From Liolophura sinensis (Eukaryota; Mollusca; Polyplacophora; Chitonida; Chitonidae), in the NCBI RefSeq assembly GCF_032854445.1, contig NC_088305.1:4653606-4717605 (forward strand): 64,000 bases of DNA, read 5' to 3'. Below are positions 33,801-48,800 of this stretch, piece by piece. The position numbers were made by a program, and so were the translations under genes. Below the pieces are notes generated by a model that ran no database searches, was not told the origin of the DNA, and saw only the letters and a list, made by a program, of their open reading frames with translations. Numbering within the stretch: the first letter of the stretch is position 1; every line of letters begins with the position of its first letter.

Positions 33801-36800
33801 AACCCATTAAACACTAATCAGGTAAGTAAATAGATTAATTTTATTCATAAAAGTAGTTTTGCACGCACCTTTGATTATAGCTTGTTGACATGGCATAAAC
33901 CCAGGCTGCGACGAACGGCAATGGAACACCTGCAAAAAAGGTAAACGTGTTTCACTACCATCTCCAAAGCAACTGTTCTGAAGATTTACTTGAGAACAGG
34001 TCAAAACATAATGTATTTGATTAAACCAGCATGAGTTGGACCTGAACTCGCGGCGAAGATATGTTTGGCTACAAAGCAGACGCGGCACGATGACCCAGGT
34101 GCCTCTCACCAATGCGGTAGCTGTGAGGTCAAGTCCTGCTCCTGCTGGCTTCATCTCCAGCCGTAAGTGGGAAGGTCTGCAGCAACCTGCGGATGGTTTA
34201 GGGTTCCCCCAGGCTCTGCCCACTTTTCCTCCAACCATAATGCTGGTCGCCGTCGTATAAGTAAAATGTTCTTCATACTCAAGAATTTTCCACCTTCCTA
34301 TGAGGAACCACAGACAAACCAACGATTCTAAGAGAGGTTGGTTGTCACCAGAGTCGAGAGATTTCAGTTATCAGATTTTGTTCTTCACGACATAGGAAAA
34401 ACACCTTCGGCGTGTTATATTTATTCATGTATTTATTCATTTACTGTTACTTGATTGCTGTCTAACTTCATACTTAAGAGGTTTTCAATTGCATGATGGA
34501 TGTGCCACATACACCTGAACTGCGAAACAAATACAAGGCAAAAGCACAGTGGGTATTCTACCGGGGCTTTGCCAATCAAAAACCGACAAGGCCAGTTTTA
34601 CCCAAATTGATTGCGGTGAAAATAAAAACACGTGCCGCCTCTCCAAGGATCGGATTTATTCCCGTATGTATCCATAAGGTGCTAGTGTATCTAAGCGTCA
34701 TCCTTCATTTTAACGAGCACCGTGAAAAACGATACTAGTGGCAATTAATCATCATGCGATTTGTAAAAAGACTGTAATGAATGTTGCCTGTTGCTCGTCT
34801 AACCCTTGTTCACTGCGTGCGGTAATGGGTTGTATTTGTAAAGAGGGATAGGCAGAAAACACGGCTGATCCCGACTGCAGAATCGGACGAGGAAATAATA
34901 GTAGTATTCATCAGAGACTTAGCTTTGCCGACGCAATCCAATGCTGCTCTATTTTTCCGGCGACCACATCTAATCTCGGCCAAGCAATTGTTTGTGGATT
35001 TGGTTGCCTTTGATTTATATGTTTTCTCCCCATTGGGAAGAGGCAATCAGTCGTTCACCTTTCCACATCACATAACGGAGCCCTGAGAAAATATTTAACT
35101 TTCATGGGAGATGACTTTTTGGGGGGGACGAACTGTCATTGGCCTAGATCTGTTTTCATTTAAGCAATATCATTGGCTTTGTTCATGTACGAGGCTCAAG
35201 GGAAGGTAGTCTGGTGGATTGTATCCACGTGTTTCTCTTATAACAAAACAACAGTGTCATGAAATAACAGTGTCATGACCCTGATGGTGCATTATGTTCG
35301 CTCCATATACAGTATAGTGTGAATTGGCGTTAAGAAATTCATTGCCTTCTGCACGTATCCTTACATGTATTAAAGGCCACCATATTTGTAGCGTCACTAG
35401 AAAAAAAGCGTACAAGAAGAAACCGCCATTGTCATTTCACCGAGTAACGTCAAAATGTCAAAACGAGACAGTGTGCCCATATCGACTAGACAAAAATTTA
35501 AACCTCCCCTAATTATATATCAAGAAACAACAAAAAAATTAAAGAAAACCTTTACACAAAATACCAAATGGACTGAATATAACTATATACCTATGGAACA
35601 TGGTTCTATCCAAAAAGTTAAATTTAATTTTTTCATACACTTCTATTGATCGTAACCATGCGGTCGCTGTGATTTCAGCTCCAGCTCAGGCTGGCTTCCT
35701 CTCCGGTCGTACTTGGGAAGGTCTGTCAACAACCTGCAGGTGGTCGTGGGTTTTCACCGGGCTCTAGCCGGTTTCCTCCCACCATACTACTGGTCGCCGT
35801 CGTAATAGTGAATGTTGATCGTCATCATAATTTTGTGGTATGATTTTTGTAAGTGAGTAAATATTCACTAAACACATGATAAATACTACTGTCCGGATAC
35901 TGCCGTGTTCCGCTCAAATACTGGTTAGTGTCAAGAGAAATACTACTGGCCGGACAGTGCCGTGTTCAGCTCAAATGCTGGTTAGTGTCCGCATAAATAC
36001 TAATGGCCAGATACTGCCGTGTTCCGCTCAAATACTGCTTAGTGTCTGTATAAATACTAATGGTCGGATACTGCCGTGTTCCGCTCAAATACTGCTTAGT
36101 GTCTGTATAAATACTAATGGTCGGATACTGCCGTGTTCCGCTCAAATACTGGTTAGTGTCGGGAGAAATACTAATGGGGTGTTCCGCTGAAATACTCCAT
36201 AGAGTCTGGATAAATAATAATGGCCAGATATTGCCGTGTTCCGCTCAAATACTGCTTAGTGTCTTAAAGTATTATCATGTAACCTTTTAAAGATCATTAT
36301 ATTCACCACGCTCTCTGTGTCTCTCTGTGTCTCCGTGTTAATTATTCAATGCCGACCAAACTAGTGATGTGAAGTATTGCTAGAACTCTTCTCATCGAAC
36401 CAGAAATTCAGTGGATTACACTTCCCGCATAAAACAGTTTGGGATCAAGCTCTGTAGTATACTGTTCATTCTTGTCTTTTTGATTAAACTGATAAAGTAC
36501 ATGTAGTACTCATTAAACACGGGCCAATTCAGCGTGGACCCGAGTCGCCATTAGGCAGAAAAAAGTATCCCAAAAGACATCGAGGTTGTATAGCATTGCT
36601 TTCTTTTCTATCTGTTGATAGATTGTACTGTAAAGCGAAGAAAATAAAAAATAATGTTTGCTACAGAAACTACGGAGAACATACTTTTTTTTCCAGATAT
36701 TACTGATCTGGGAGGGTTTTTTTTCTTTTCTTTTTAAAAGACAAGAGCAATAAAAATCAAAAATAGGCGTCATTTAATAGACCACTTAAATCCATGAATA

Positions 36801-39800
36801 AATATACTTTCATTTATTTCATTAAATTTGTGTGAAGAGAGTGAAAGGCCTTCAAGCGCTTGAATTATAAGATGGGCTTTATGAGTAATACTATCTGAGT
36901 TTAGGAACTCTGATGTCATGTGAAATGTTTACAAGTGTAATCACGACATTGAATGTTAGAATAACTCTTTTTATCAATGATGTGAAATGATGTTCTTAAA
37001 AATTCCTTCCCTCTTGCGAACATCAGGGAAAAAAGGTGAGGTGATGTCAGAGTTCCAAGATATTGTCAGTATGGCTCGTAAAGACCACCATAGAATTCAA
37101 ACATCTGAATGCCTTGCAATACTTCACAAAAATCAAAAAAAAAAAGTATTTTTACGCATAGTTTTCAGTTGTTTGTGTGATTTCCTTTACACCTTCGCTT
37201 TCCTATACTTTAACTTGATTATATGAATCTGAGTTTTCTTTTCTTTTTGTAATATATATGACGAAACCTGTAGTTTACTTTTTTTTCCCACTAACTTAAC
37301 TGAACTTGCGCGGCGTCCTGCTCTTATAATAAAATAATTGAGTTTGCTACCATATATTCACTTACCCCATGCCACGGCGTAATACAGTTTGTAGTTCGGC
37401 TTCCCGGAGAATACGGATACGGCTATGACGTTATGGAGATAGAAGCCTTCTATGAACATCCACATAAACATAACGGTATGACTGTATTCTAACAGCGCCA
37501 GGTGGATCTCACACACGATAGGCTGGAAAGACGAAGCACACACTTGTTAACACATAGTTGAACAAAAAGTTTTTGTATATCAAATCAATTTCAAAATGGC
37601 AATGTCAGAACTAGGGTTTAAAGGAAAATCAGTCACATTTTAGGTAACACATTGGTGCTAAAAATACGCAGGGCTCTGTCCTTAACTTGTCTGTGGATAA
37701 TGATAATGTCACAATGGCCCCAGGATCACGAAGCTGTCTTAGACATCAATTTTTAAGAATTTTATTATTTATACATCAGTGAAATCCAAGCATTTCCTTC
37801 ACTGATAAAAATGATATCTTCACTGGTTTTGTTATTACATTTTTCTAGTACACTGCTGAAGACCTTGACCAATGACCCACAGTTGACCTTGCCAGAACTA
37901 CTTTTATACATGCCGTCTGCTACATTCATTGAAATCTTCTCGGACCGCATCACAAGGCCGTACGGTTCTACGCAATATGTAGTTCGCCAAAAAAGAGGTA
38001 GAAATTCTTCATGTGCTTAATTTAAGTAAATACCTATATTGCATTAGCATTAAGCATCTTGTAGAATGTATGATTACTTATAGACTGCGTTCAAAACTGT
38101 AGAACGAAACTGCAGCGCGTATGAAGAGAATTAGAAATACGAAGCGTTTCGTGGGTTATCATTTCTACCTTTCACCCGAACAATATTTATGGCATTCAAC
38201 CTTCACTTTGTAATATCCTTTATGTCATAGACCTTCATGGGGAAAATCAAAATGTGCGTTTAAGTTCAGGAATAATAGGTATTAATAGTAACTACTGAGG
38301 AATAATATCACAAGTTAAGACTATCTTAAGTCTAAGATACCTTTGTTATCCTTAGCCAAGGTCGGATATTATTCAAACGTCCGAAGACTTATGTCAAAAC
38401 TTTTAAAATGTTTTCTTCCAGGGAGATTAATTCGTAGATTTAAATGTGCAATGTACATGTAGGCCTACCAACCATGATTTGAGATATTGCATTTTCTGAG
38501 TTTGGTTTGTAACGCGCTTGCAATTTACGATTTAAGTCTTAAGTATTTTTAAAGTAACTGACCACTTAAGTCATAAAGTACAAGTCATAAAGAAAGCCAA
38601 ACTCAGAACAGGAAAAACTCAAATTGAAATTAAACACATGGCTCGGCAGTAAAACAAATCAGAGCACGAATTTTAAACGCTCTAGAGCGAAACTGTGTAA
38701 TTGTAACTCTGTGAATTTTTGACTTAAGGCATAAGACGATTGATAAATATGGTTCCAAGTGCCCAAAATAGCGTAAGGAGGCTTAAGGAGTATGTACTTT
38801 GGAAAAGAAGATTTAGCAGAGGCCCACACGCAAAAAAGAAGAACGAAATGACAGGAAATTGTTCGAATATGAAAACAAAAAAAACAAAAAACGGTTGCTT
38901 ACCGCGTGAAAGATGATGCCACTGGATCGAACCGCAGAACCAGCAATCTCTCCGCCTGATGTCCTGGCAACCTGCTGGTCGATGTAGTAAGCGAGGCGAA
39001 GAATAACTTGTATTCCGATGGAGACAAAGAGATTACGGTGAATCCTGGTTCGATGGCATCGAAGACTCCTGCAGAATGAAATGAACAAGACGTTTAGTAT
39101 AATGTCTGTGATTGTAGTACAACGTGCTGGATCTGAAGTAAAGTCATTGTTCAGTATTTTCTCTTCTGCACAAATGGACTTGCGCAAAGTTTGCTGGATG
39201 TGCGTCACGTGGATGCGACATACGGATTCCTGAATCATATTACATCGAATGGCAGGAACATTTTTACTGATTCATTATTTTAGCTGTTATTTTTTCATGA
39301 GACAAATGATTCCAACTTTTGACAAATACTTTCAGCAAATAACTATGACCGATCCAATAATGTCACGAATGTAAGAAAAATAAATGATTATAAAAAATAA
39401 ACAAATGTGTCCACTTTGGCGCCCACGTGCACCAGCATTTTTACTACAAAAGTTATTAGGTTTTCATTTTGTTATATTTTAATTTGAAGTAACAAAAAAA
39501 ACGTACATTAACGCAAGTCCAAACAAAACAGAGACGACAATGTGTTGCCATATGGTCTAATTTAAGCCGTTAATTACGGTCACTTGTGACGTTTATGTCT
39601 GCATTTGTATTCAATTGTACAGCAAGTTTTCTTCTCGATATTGAGCATTTACCGCATAACCAATAAGAAATACAATTAAACGTACTGCACAGAGAGTAAA
39701 ACAAGTACAGCGCATACAGTGTGATAGCACACGTATCCGGTGAAATATGGCCATGTGTCAATTTGCCCGAGTCAGGGTTTTATTCTAACTGTGCATGGAA

Positions 39801-42800
39801 ATGCATCAATAGAAGTAATTTACACGCCCCCTAGCACCATGACTTTAGCAGAATTAGGTAAAAAAATATGCACTGATGTTGATTGCAACTTATAAGACGT
39901 CAATGGACTAAAATTACTCAGAAGGCTTGAAATAGTACCACGAGTTTCAGGGCTAAACTGTACGGATACGGCCAAAGCTTTGTAATACAGACGTGAACTT
40001 CTTGTTATCGATTGATCGATATTTAAAGGTGGAGAAAACATAAAAATGACAAAAAAGTTAAGACGAAAGGATGCGAAAAGTTATTCCTAAACGTAGTCTT
40101 CAATATTGTTTCCGATTTTTCCTTAAGGAGAAAAAGACACTTGAAAATAATTTTTGCATGGGGGGCGTTTGGGAACACCATTTGGTATTTATAGTCTTTG
40201 TTTAATAACGTCATAAATGAGGACGTAACACAGGTTTAATAAACATTTTGGCACTAGAATTTGTTCTTTTCAGCTAACAAATGGATTAAACCTCAATTTG
40301 GATCATATTTATATTTTTAGTGTGTTACTAAATATTATAATAATATAGGTTAAATGCATATGTTTCAATATAAACAACAAATTTACATTCAAATAAATTT
40401 ATTAGACAAGCATCACATCCTTAATTGCAATACTATTATGCAACAGCGATAAATACCAAAAGTTGGTCCCAAATACCCACCATACAACAATATTTTCAGA
40501 TACCTATTTCTCATCGAAAAAGAAAAATCCAAAAAATATTAAAGATCATATTTGCAAATAACTTTAGACACTCTTTCAACTGATTTTGGCATCATTTTTA
40601 TGTTTTCTTCTCCTTTAACGTCGTCCTCATGACTCTAGCTTAATTAAGTCAGATATTTGACGAAGTCACTGGTTTGAAAACAAAAGCTGAACATTTGTTT
40701 TCTTACATATTTTAGGGGGCCGGAGGGTAACTCAAGAATATTTCACTTATTGTTACAAATAGTATAGAAACCGGGGGAAGTGAGGGGGAGAGGACCGAGG
40801 ATTTCCTGTCCAGGGACGGAGTTTCAACCAATGACTTTAAAGTAACTGTGTGTTGTAAAGCAGTCACCCACTCTCTTGCAACCTGCGGATGGTCGTGGGT
40901 TTCCCCAAACTCTGTCTGGTTTCCTCCCATCATAATGCTAGCCCCCGTCGTATAAGTAAAATATTCTTGAGTAGTGGCGTTAAACACCAATAAAATAAAT
41001 AAATAAATAAATAAATAAATAAAATACATAAATAAATAATATTGTAATGCCAGTTGTCCTACCTGAAGTAGGAGAATATTAACAGCGATATGATGACAGC
41101 CAGAAGCGATAACACTAATCCCACCATGTCCAGAGTGCGAGTTCCTCGTAATGTGGATCGCATGGCCTGGAAAATAAAACGTTAGAAACATTCACTGGCT
41201 CCTGCATAGTCATTTTACATACTCGTTGAAAGTATACATATATATGAAAGTATAGTCGGCTATAAGCAGCTGACTCGCCACTTTTCAGTGCGTAGAAAAC
41301 GACAAAACTGAACAGCAGAAACAAGGCATTTCTTTCGAACCTTACAGCTGAGACATGAAAGAAATACCGTTCAATGACTTGACGAAAGAAAACATAACAA
41401 CCCCATGTAAACACTAACGGTATTTGCATTTAGCGTTGTGTTCGGTGTCTTTCCTACGTAGACTCACAAGTAAGTAAGGGCTGTTGACGATTTAATATAT
41501 ATTCAATGCAAGTGTAATCTATTCCGCTTTTAAATCAGATACAACATGTGTTTTTTGGTTTTGAAAATTACTTTGTGATGACTTCACTATATTCAAGTGC
41601 AATTAAGGCTGTGAGGTCTGGTTCTGTGGTATTTGACATCCAAAATGACAAAGTCAATGAAACTTGTTGTCCACCTGTTTTTACAATACAACAGCTAAAG
41701 CTTCCAAAACAGCGGTAAAGTTATACAGAACGGTTATTGGCAGGAAATTGTAAAGTATCGGTTATTGTCACATGGAAGAATATGCTTTTCTCAATGAACA
41801 CCCGATAAGCGATTCAAAGACAAGCACAAGCATCAACCGATTCTTTGCAACTCCGCATCGGTTTCTTCACAACACGGCCTGGGGCCGGTGGTACAAAACC
41901 ATTACGACAGTACGCTAGAGCCTAACGTGATTAGGGTTCTTTACCCCGGAGATAGTCACCAGTCTCTGAAGGCCGCTCAGATTGTATTGAAAACTGCAAG
42001 ATTCGACCGGACCACTGTTCGTCAGGCAAAACTGTGCAGATGTGATTCGTTGGTGTTAGCGGGACAATTTATTTATTGGATTGCTTGAGGTTTAACGTCA
42101 TTTTGATGGTTAGTTGACTTTCTATTTTGTTTCAACGGTGTCTGTTCACAGCAGGTCTATATTAACTAAGGCCTACCAAAACAACGTACCCAAAACACCA
42201 GACACTATCTACTCCCCCTTCCACACACACCACCATCCCGCACCACTAACCCCATTTCTGCGGAAGCGCTGGGACCCATCTTCTCGTGATTAGCAATAGC
42301 TACAAAAGTTCCTTGGTTTCTGCCTGAGAGAAAATTTGAGAAATGTCCAGCCGTTTCAGTTTTAGATCACTATCGTCATTATCTGGTAATACTAACCCTA
42401 TGGCCAGCTTTACCATAAAGGAAAAACAAGATATGTTGGTCAAAAACATAAAATTAAGTAGCAGATTTATAAACTTCTTCAATAGATAATAAACTTAGGG
42501 TTGGCTGAGTACAGTTCATTTTGACCTTCGCACCAAAAGTTTTCATATTGATTTTGTGCGCATATTTAGCCAGGATTAACGCGCAGAAATTTGTAATAAC
42601 AAGGACAACATGTCTGTATTATTCCTAAGTGGCTTGCTATCTCAAGCTTTCTACTTCTCAGGCCTAATTATGGCAAACCAAATCCGGCTACCGGATGCCG
42701 ACCCTGCCTGCGACTTATTCCCCATCCAATTAACAGCGAGTTGAAGGGCCTATCTTATCACATGGCTGGTGAAACCAACGTGAAAATACGACAAATCTGC

Positions 42801-45800
42801 AGGAAATGAAGCCATGTTTAATAACTTAGCACATATATTCAACACACAAAACATCTGCCTTTCTGCCTACCATGTGATCATTAGGCCAGCGGCCAGTTAC
42901 TGGAATGATGTCTGTGGCACACCGATTCTAGAACCAATTTGAACGTTGCTGCGTAACGAATTCGAAACTGTGACTAAAATCCAAAACCATCGCATTCTTA
43001 TTACTAGCACTGCAGTGGAATTTTTATTTGGGGGTGGGGAGAGGACTGAGGTGGAGGGCTGTAAAGGCGTGCATACAGGAAGACGTCGACAAACGATGGC
43101 AGTAAAGTAGCACGTTTGACGGGACAACTTAATTAGAACCAATTGGTAGAATACGGAAAACACGTTCACTGCATCAATCCATTAATATTTTTATCTAACA
43201 ATGCATTGCAACATGGTGAAAACATGGCGAAAACTGACCCAAGAGTGGAGGCTATTGCTGATATCAAGTACACTCAAAAATTACTCTGCTCCGTATAACA
43301 GAAAATCTGTTTCTCAATGACACTAGAGTGTATTCTCTCGTTATAACAAATTTTGTGTTATATTTAAGGTAATATCATATTAGTTAGTTAAATACATTCT
43401 TTATGATGAATTATCAGAATATGTGTGTTACATTTAATAAAATAACCCACTGCAATAACGGAATACATTCTAGAACCATTCACAGGTTTTCTGTTAAATT
43501 TAACGGATACTTTCTTTGAGAGAGAAGCTTATTGTCACTTTCTGTGAATAAGGAATTTGAAGACTCGTTTTTTTACCCTTTTTTGCAAATAATGGAAATG
43601 TACATAAAGCTTGCATCAATTCCATCACATCTTTTATAAACGACAACATGGTTGTATTATGAGATGTCTAAGGATGGTAATAAACACTCATATGCAAAGT
43701 AACGCACACGTGGCATAAAGAAATCCCAGGTTTTCATCTGATGTACTTAAGCATCTACAGCAAAGGCAGCGGGCATAGTTTCACGCCAGGGTGCTTGTTT
43801 ATCTGATATGGTTTAGGGTTATTGTTAAGACAGTGATACTCTTTATAACGATGGGTATATGGCAATGTTTGTGTAAAGAGAATTGTTGTCAATTCCATGA
43901 CTTCTCTACACACTTTTCTATTTCACCTTCCCTTGTTTCTAGATGCTTGATTGGCTGTACAACAGACACAGAATTCTCCAAGCACAACTTAAGTAATAGG
44001 CTATTCAAGCACATAATTCTTGAAAGGTAAGCATGTAGGTCGTAGAATTTCCATCACCGTGTATCAGTGTTTGGTATCGAGTTAATCAACACTAAATCAG
44101 CTTTCAGGATTTACAATTTACATCATTACCTATATAGTGTCGACCTTGGCATCGATGCAATCATTTGCTACTTACAACTCTGAAGTATAAATCAAATCTA
44201 TGACAAAAATCAAATTTCCTCAACTCATCTTTAGAAATCGATTAGTTTAAGAGAGTAATTCACGCATGCCTGTTCACAACATGGGGACAATTACATGGTT
44301 CTAGCGGTCGTTTTGAAATCCTTTGGCGTTCTGATTGGTCTGCTACGACGTGCCTATTTGCTCGTAATACATCAGAAATTTCGTCAATCAGCAGCCAAAC
44401 GTCGGTGGTTTTCTCCATATAATTACGTACACTTTACCTCAACTTCCTCTTCTGTCTTATTGCCGAAGTAACGCTCCACGAGGATCTTCGCTTGAGGTAT
44501 AAAACACTTGTCAAAGTTGGTCCATCCCTGGGGTCCCATGCTTGTATCACCGGGGTACCGACCGTCCCACATCCCATTATCTCCACACCGACGGGTGGCA
44601 TGCTCTGAAAAAGAAATGACACTTTTAAATCATAAGTGACTTTTTCAAAACTCCATGCTTGCATTTCAGCGGCCTTGACACCACGACGTGTGGCTTCAAT
44701 CCAGGCTATCGGAATGGAATTTATAGCTTTTCTCACCCTTACTACTTATTTGTCGATGGTGGCAATATTTATGTATTTATTTGATTAGTGTTCACGCATG
44801 AACTCCCAGCGTCCGCATTCGTGAGCGGCTTCTGGGTCATTGCTAACCACATCAGCCACGGAGGTCCCCTACACACCACTTAAAAAAGAATAATAAAACT
44901 TGTCTCATGCACAAGAGTTAATTGTGTATTACACAAACTTACTGGTGGCATCCAATGAATAGATCGGCGGACAGTTAAGACTTGCCATTTCTCCTGCTCT
45001 CGTTGGAGCCCAACAGAGTACGCTGTCGAATGTTGCGTTGCAATACACATCTGTAAAACAAAAGCAGTAAACATATGTTTTAAAGATCATGTTATACTAC
45101 ATAATTAAGATCAACGGTCAGTCGAGTACATATACAACTTCACGTCCCATAATAACCATGTTTCAACGCATTCTAGTAAGCTGCTGTGCGTTGGAAGGTC
45201 TTGCAGTAACCTACGGATGATCGTGGGTTTCTGCCCTGTTTCCTCCCACCGTAAGGCTAGCCACTGTTGCATAAATAAAATATTCTTGTGTTCGGCGTAA
45301 AACACCAATTAAATAAATCAAATAACATGGGAAGTGAACTGGGAATCGATAGGCGTCATGTTGACGTCATTGTATTACGAAATACTACATGGTAACATGG
45401 CGCGGTAACTGAGGCAACTTGTAACGAAATCTCCATGTACACCATTTAGCATACAGATCATGTTGATAGCGAAAAAATTTGCGCTTCAGATATTGTGAGG
45501 TGAGGGGTGATGAGAAATTTTACGTGTCTATGTTATCTCATTAGTGATTGGTGGCGACGACGCCGATAAAATGGTTGAGGATCAAATGTCTTCCATCAAT
45601 ATCGTCTACATATCCCTATGTCACATGTGGACAAGCTCGTCAGTAACATGCCAAAAGATCGGTTGTCTCTCGCGAACATCCCGGTTTCTTTTACCCAGAA
45701 AACTATACCCGATCGTCTAAGTGAAACATTCTTCAGCACGTCAAGAGACCGCAATAAAATAAATCAAATTAATCAAGGGGTTTCCGATCCACAATGCCGT

Positions 45801-48800
45801 GTGGACGTAATGCAATGCTATACTGGGATGTATTTAACCGCAATGCTATCAAACAGATGTCTGCATCCAAAATGTGCTTGTACAACATTACGGTAATAAT
45901 AATACCGGTACTGTATAAATCAGACGTTTGGTTCCGTGTTCTGCGTGTTAGTGCTGATTAGAAATATTACCAGTGTAAGTGGTATCTGCAATGGGATAAA
46001 TACCTTGACAGCTATTAATAGGAATCTTTACACTCATAAAAAGTTAATTTGTTAATTTGAACAGAAAGCCTGCTGTCTGAGTGGTGAGGCAATGTTTTTT
46101 CTGTTATTATAACACCATATTGTGTCATAGTCAACATAATATCCTGTTAGCCTAATAGAATCGGTATGTTAAATTAATAGAATATGTATGATAGATTTAA
46201 CAAAATAATCTGCTACAATAGCAGAATACATTCTACCATCACTCACACAACAGACTTTCTGGTCAAATTAACAAATTAATTTTTCGAGTGTACTATCCTG
46301 TAAAGATTACATACATGAGCTATATCATTATGTCTAAACTAGGAAAGAGTTTGTTTTAAATGACGATCGTACAATGTAGCATTGACCATTTTTAAGACAG
46401 AAAAACAAGAAAAAAATGTGCAGTCTGACTCCGTCTCTGTCTCTCGCTGTTACGGACTCTCGACTGTTACGAACTCTCGACTGTTACGAACTCTCAACTG
46501 TCAACACAACACTCCTGGAAATCTTTCAACAGGTAGGCCTACGAACATATGTGGCGAAGATACAGAAAATATTTCTGTATCTTAAACAAGCACAGTTATC
46601 GCCATATTACAACCAGCAATATACAATATACCATCAAATCAAGGCATTCATAAAATATACGTGGTAAACAATAAAATCAAAACTTACAACCATCGTCCGG
46701 TGGTGAGACTGCATCGCCCAGGGAGCTTATACATTGCTCTTCGTCCTTGATGTCCAGAAGCTGTTTGTAATCGTGTTCCACCATGGCAATGCCGTACGAA
46801 ATCGCCTGGCAAAACAAGAAAACTGGCACATCCAAATGGGGTTCAAGACATATATTGGAGGCTGAGCGCATCATCTTCATCGCTTAGCGACAGGGTTTGC
46901 TTTTCATGGACTACAACACCTTTCACGCAAACACACTACATGTCAAATGTGTGAACATCGCAGAAGTGCTGCGCTAGCCCTTTCAACCCACCTACTAGTT
47001 CGCCGTTGTAATCAGGCGTCTCCGCGCAGAGCTGAACAGCGCGCTCCGTTCCCATCTTCTCATGCCGGCGGGTTCTGACTACGCGGAAAGTCTTGTGCTC
47101 AGATAAATTCGATTTATAAATTGCAAGTCAAATTCCAATTACTCCAAAGAGCTCTTTCTATATATAAATCCTAAAAATGGAAAGAAACGCAAACCTGGAA
47201 GGCTACTTCGCTAGCACTGTTTCTATTTGTATATAGATAGAATCTCTACGAGCTCAGCTCCAACTAAAAGCAGTTCACTGTTTTGAGAGATCTATCCTCA
47301 CGACAAACGAATTGCTCCAAATCATCAAACCTCTGTGACCTATCTCCATGCTGGGACCTCCGTGGCTCATTTGGTTAGCGCCCTAGCGTAGCGTAATGAC
47401 ACAGAAGCCTCTCACCAATGCGGTCGATGTGAGTTCAAGTCCAGCTCATGCTGCGGGTAGTCGTGGGTTTCCCCCGGGCTCTACCCGGTTTCCCCCACCA
47501 TAATGCTGGCCGCTGTAGTATAACTGAAATATTCTTGCGTACGGCATAAAACATCAATTAAATAAATAAATAAATATCTCCATGCTTGACGGTTTAGGAC
47601 ACGAAACACACACGCGTTTTCAATTTGTGCTAGCGAATAAAGTGCTTAAACCCCTTAGCCTCCGTAATTTATTTATTTGATTTGTATTTTACGCCATTCT
47701 CAAGAATATTTCACTTTTACGACGGCGGCAAGTATTATGGTGGGAGGAAACCGGGCACAGCTGGAAGACCTTCCCACTTAAGATCGGAGAGGAACTAGCA
47801 TGAGTTGGACTTGAACTCACAGCGGTCGCATTGGTAATCGATTCACGGGCCATTGCACTGGGCTTGCACCCAGCCCTGGAAGCCCCTGTTCTCCTTAATA
47901 AATGTAAACATAAATTGGAAATTGTGAGATTTAATGTAACACACAGATTGCTATCCGCATACAACAAATGTGTGGCTGTTACATTTACATCTGTCTAGAA
48001 GCAGATATTCCCTCCACAAGGCGGCGTCTCTGTTCGATATACATTTATCAAAAAACGGAAAATAATGTCCCATGTTTTTATTGTTTGCACCGGAAAACCA
48101 TTGAGGTTTATTATCGGCTGATTACATGTATTTCGAGTGAGTGAGTGCTTAGGGTTTAACGTCGTATTTAACAATTTTGGTCATGTGACGACGAAGAGTC
48201 CTTAGAGTGCATGTACGCGCAATGCCAAGCGAGGGAGCTAAAACTTCCTCTTTTAACGTCTTTGGTGTGACACGACCGAGCTACTTCCCCTGAAGTGGAC
48301 GCTCTACCAGCTGAGCCATCGGGTTGGTATACAAGTATCGCGAAGATCGTCACTCAGTAAATTGTAGCCATTGCTCATGTGACAGAACGTAATATTTTAC
48401 GATCTCGTACAACGGACGCACGATGGCGTAAATAATTTTGCTTTTTTCTACCAATCTGTAAACAATTCCATTCTCACTGCAATAAGTAATTTTCACTTTT
48501 ACGATGGCGATCACGACATTTTTTACTCGCTGAAAAAAAACGGCGATAATCATTACTCCAAATCAACCAGCATTATATCTGCATATAATTATGTTTGTGT
48601 AGACATTAATCTAGTAGGGCCAAATAATTTGACAATGAAGCTTTCCAATGTAATTTCTGACCATTTACGACTAAGTGAAATCTAGTAATGAAAAGCTAAA
48701 ACTGGCATGTCGTTGTCGGCACTGATTACTGTCATAGTGGTTTTTCACTGTTTCTGATCATCATTACTGTAAGAGTGTTTTTTTTCACGTTTAAGACCAT

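Larger units (their letters stand above)
33930..37365. other. Pdfr intron
   Basis: 3.4 kb, with two family A SINEs (34080-34275, 35655-35815) and the 57-bp tandem repeat (35876-36262). Plus-strand reading frames at 34493-34738 and 35324-35649 are not convincing genes. Confidence 0.55.
39069..41062. other. Pdfr intron
   Basis: 2 kb: a family D repeat (39600-39935), MITE F copy 3 (40023-40618) and a family A SINE with an (AAAT)n tail reaching close to the exon's donor. No further exon. Confidence 0.65.
45051..46687. other. Pdfr intron
   Basis: 1.64 kb, with a family A SINE (45185-45327), MITE E (46029-46295) and a 17-bp repeat (46448-46502). Confidence 0.7.

Noticed and set aside
44434-44736. 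100-codon ORF over the hormone-receptor exon
   Set aside because: It is in the wrong frame; the real frame of 44438-44604 is fixed by the HRM motif and the splice phases.
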